Positions 33,419 to 34,559 of a DNA stretch of 34,559 nt are shown here, one piece after another. Below the pieces are notes generated by a model. The model did no database searches. It was not told the DNA's origin and saw nothing but the letters and a program-made list of their open reading frames with translations. Position 1 is the stretch's first letter; every line of letters begins with the position of its first letter. Both the position numbers and the translations under genes were made by a program. The stretch lies in contig JALWUJ010000168.1 in NCBI GenBank assembly GCA_027080135.1, positions 1-34,559 of the forward strand, written 5' to 3'. Source of the stretch: Flavobacteriaceae bacterium. GTDB taxonomy: Bacteria; Bacteroidota; Bacteroidia; Flavobacteriales; Flavobacteriaceae.

Positions 33419-34149
33419 TATTTATTTGTATTAATTTCTAATAAGTAGTTTAATCCTTCTAATAAAAAATTAGAGTTCGCAAAGATGTCATTTTTTAAGC
33501 TATCTACCAAGTAATGAGCACCTCCTCCTGTTAAAATAATTGTTAATTCTTTAAATTCTTCAAGATAATTAGTAATACTACCGTTTATTTCACTTATAAC
33601 TCCTTGTAAAACACCAATATGTATAGATTTTTCTGTGGTATTTCCTAAAACTTTTTTTAGCAGTTTTGGTTTTAAATAAGGCAATTTATCTGTATAATGA
33701 TGAAGTGATTGATACCGTAAATCAATTCCTGGTGATATTGCTCCTCCTAAATATTCGTTTTCTGAATTTAAAAAATCGTAAGTAATACAACTACCAACAT
33801 CTATAATCAACACGTTTTTTTTTGGAAATTGAATTGCTGCAGAGGCAACCAATGCAATACGATCTACACCTAAAGTATTTGGGGTAGCATATTTATTTTT
33901 AAAAGGAATTTGTGCTTTATGAGTTAATTCGAAAACTGGATAATTCTTTTTAACTTCTGAAATTTCTATTTCAGAAAAATTACCGACAGCAGAAACAATT
34001 GCTTTTTTAATTAACTTATAGTTTTTAGAGACTTCTTGAAATGTAATTAAAAAATCTTCTTTAACACATTCTTGCCTAAATATTAAGTAGTTAGTCTCAA
34101 AAACAGCAAGTTTTACCAAAGTATTACCAACATCAATTATTAAATTCAT
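33415..34149 (-). CDS. coaX: Type III pantothenate kinase CoaX
   Basis: The ATG at 34149 gives 244 residues. The protein starts MNLIIDVGNTLVKLAVFE, the ASKHA phosphate-binding motif (DxGNT.xK) of type III pantothenate kinases. LGVDRIALVASA, LIIDVGSCITYDFL and GGAISPGIDLR are the other family blocks, and LTGGGA lies near the C-terminus. The enzyme phosphorylates pantothenate, the first step of coenzyme A synthesis. The TTG at 34170 would add seven residues before the motif and is less likely. The stop overlaps the next start (TTGA). A -7-like box TATTTTTG lies 19 bases upstream. Confidence 0.95.
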   Translation of the reverse strand: MNLIIDVGNTLVKLAVFETNYLIFRQECVKEDFLITFQEVSKNYKLIKKAIVSAVGNFSEIEISEVKKNYPVFELTHKAQIPFKNKYATPNTLGVDRIALVASAAIQFPKKNVLIIDVGSCITYDFLNSENEYLGGAISPGIDLRYQSLHHYTDKLPYLKPKLLKKVLGNTTEKSIHIGVLQGVISEINGSITNYLEEFKELTIILTGGGAHYLVDSLKNDIFANSNFLLEGLNYLLEINTNKY

Positions 34150-34167
34150 AGTTTTTTTGTAAGGTTT

Positions 34168-34175
34168 CAAAAATA
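34168..34175 (-). promoter_or_regulatory. Candidate -7 box for the coaX series
   Basis: On the minus strand TATTTTTG matches TAnnTTTG and ends 18 bases before the coaX ATG. No clear -33 TTG is at the right distance. Confidence 0.4.
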
Positions 34176-34249
34176 CAAATTGAATTCTTAGCTTCTTGTT
34201 AAGTGAATACTAAATCCGTCTTAACAGAAATATTTTTTTAGTTTTTGTT

Positions 34250-34278
34250 TTGTACATTTTAAAATAGACTTATATTTG
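34250..34278 (+). promoter_or_regulatory. Promoter of tRNA-Phe
   Basis: TTG at 34250-34252 and TATATTTG at 34271-34278 are 18 bases apart, matching the Bacteroidota promoter. The mature tRNA begins 17 bases downstream of the -7 box, leaving room for a short 5' leader. Confidence 0.75.
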
Positions 34279-34294
34279 CCCTCGCTTAAAAGCA

Positions 34295-34367
<73 letters not shown>

Positions 34368-34371
34368 CATT

Positions 34372-34403
34372 AAAATCCCCATACTTTTGTTTGGGGATTT
34401 TTT
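34372..34403 (+). terminator. Terminator after tRNA-Phe
   Basis: AAAATCCCC (34372-34380) pairs with GGGGATTTT (34393-34401) over 9 bp with a 12-base loop, followed by more T. The next gene starts 16 bases later. Confidence 0.85.
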
Positions 34404-34419
34404 GTTTTTACTATTTATT

Positions 34420-34559
34420 ATGCATTTTCTTTATATTATCTTTTCTGAAAATATCAACAAATTCTACATTGGCGAAACTCCTAATGTTGAAAACAGAATT
34501 GAACAACACAACAATCATTATTTTAAAACCAACTTTACTAAAAGAGCAAAGGATTGGAC
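34420..34559 (+). CDS. GIY-YIG nuclease-domain protein (5' part, cut by window end)
   Basis: An ATG at 34420 opens a frame running to the window edge (46 codons) beginning MHFLYIIFSENINKFYIGET. LYII and FYIG, with an R and an H-containing segment after them (ENRIEQHN), match the GIY-YIG N-terminal motif of small UPF0213/endonuclease-like proteins. The catalytic Glu region is beyond the window. Small GIY-YIG genes often lie near tRNAs in flavobacteria, as I recall. Their function there is unclear. Confidence 0.8.
   Translation, partial: MHFLYIIFSENINKFYIGETPNVENRIEQHNNHYFKTNFTKRAKDW

Overview
The window is AT-rich, has no Shine-Dalgarno-like sites, and shows promoter boxes of the Bacteroidota type (TAnnTTTG). 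Its proteins (LpxB, C-terminal processing peptidase, GYDIA-type GHMP kinase, degenerate ComEC, POT pair, LptC lipoprotein) point to a member of the Flavobacteriaceae. Genus cannot be decided from the sequence alone. Several genes appear to start with TTG. No prophage, insertion sequence, CRISPR array or rRNA was seen.

Positions 1-7793 (+ strand) form an accessory peptide-secretion locus. It holds the last codons of a sensor kinase, a LytTR response regulator, an unrecognised lipoprotein, and a fusion protein made of a dead C39-like domain, a VKOR domain and a DsbA-like domain. Next come two tandem genes for small cysteine-rich double-glycine-leader peptides; the second has a stop at codon 2. 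A peptidase-containing ABC exporter (PCAT) and its HlyD-type adaptor close the locus. The first mature peptide has six cysteines in the order C-C-CC-C-C, the framework of inhibitor cystine knots. The likely scheme is: the two-component system senses a signal, the VKOR/DsbA protein forms disulfides, and PCAT/HlyD cleave the leader and export the peptide. Bacteriocin or signalling peptide are both possible. This is the most interesting part of the window.

Positions 7790-14079 are mostly core genes: an OppC-like permease and a Prc/Tsp peptidase on the minus strand, then surE, a small membrane protein and lpxB on the plus strand. A ParDE-type toxin-antitoxin pair with its own promoter/operator palindrome sits between the membrane protein and lpxB. 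Positions 14134-16799 hold an NlpC/P60 lipoprotein and a ComEC-like protein.

Positions 16818-23973 (minus) look like a peptide-utilisation cluster: a DPP-IV-type S9 peptidase, two POT peptide transporters and a periplasmic thioredoxin-like protein. A small gene plus a nucleotidyltransferase-fold gene is inserted between the peptidase and the transporters. Positions 24119-26370 (plus) carry HMG-CoA reductase and a GHMP kinase of the mevalonate pathway.

Positions 26428-34149 (minus) are an envelope-biogenesis block: type III pantothenate kinase, a predicted outer-membrane protein, a TPR protein, LptC, a small membrane protein, a CNNM/CorC-family protein and a PpiD-like foldase. The window ends with tRNA-Phe(GAA), its terminator, and the start of a GIY-YIG nuclease-domain gene.
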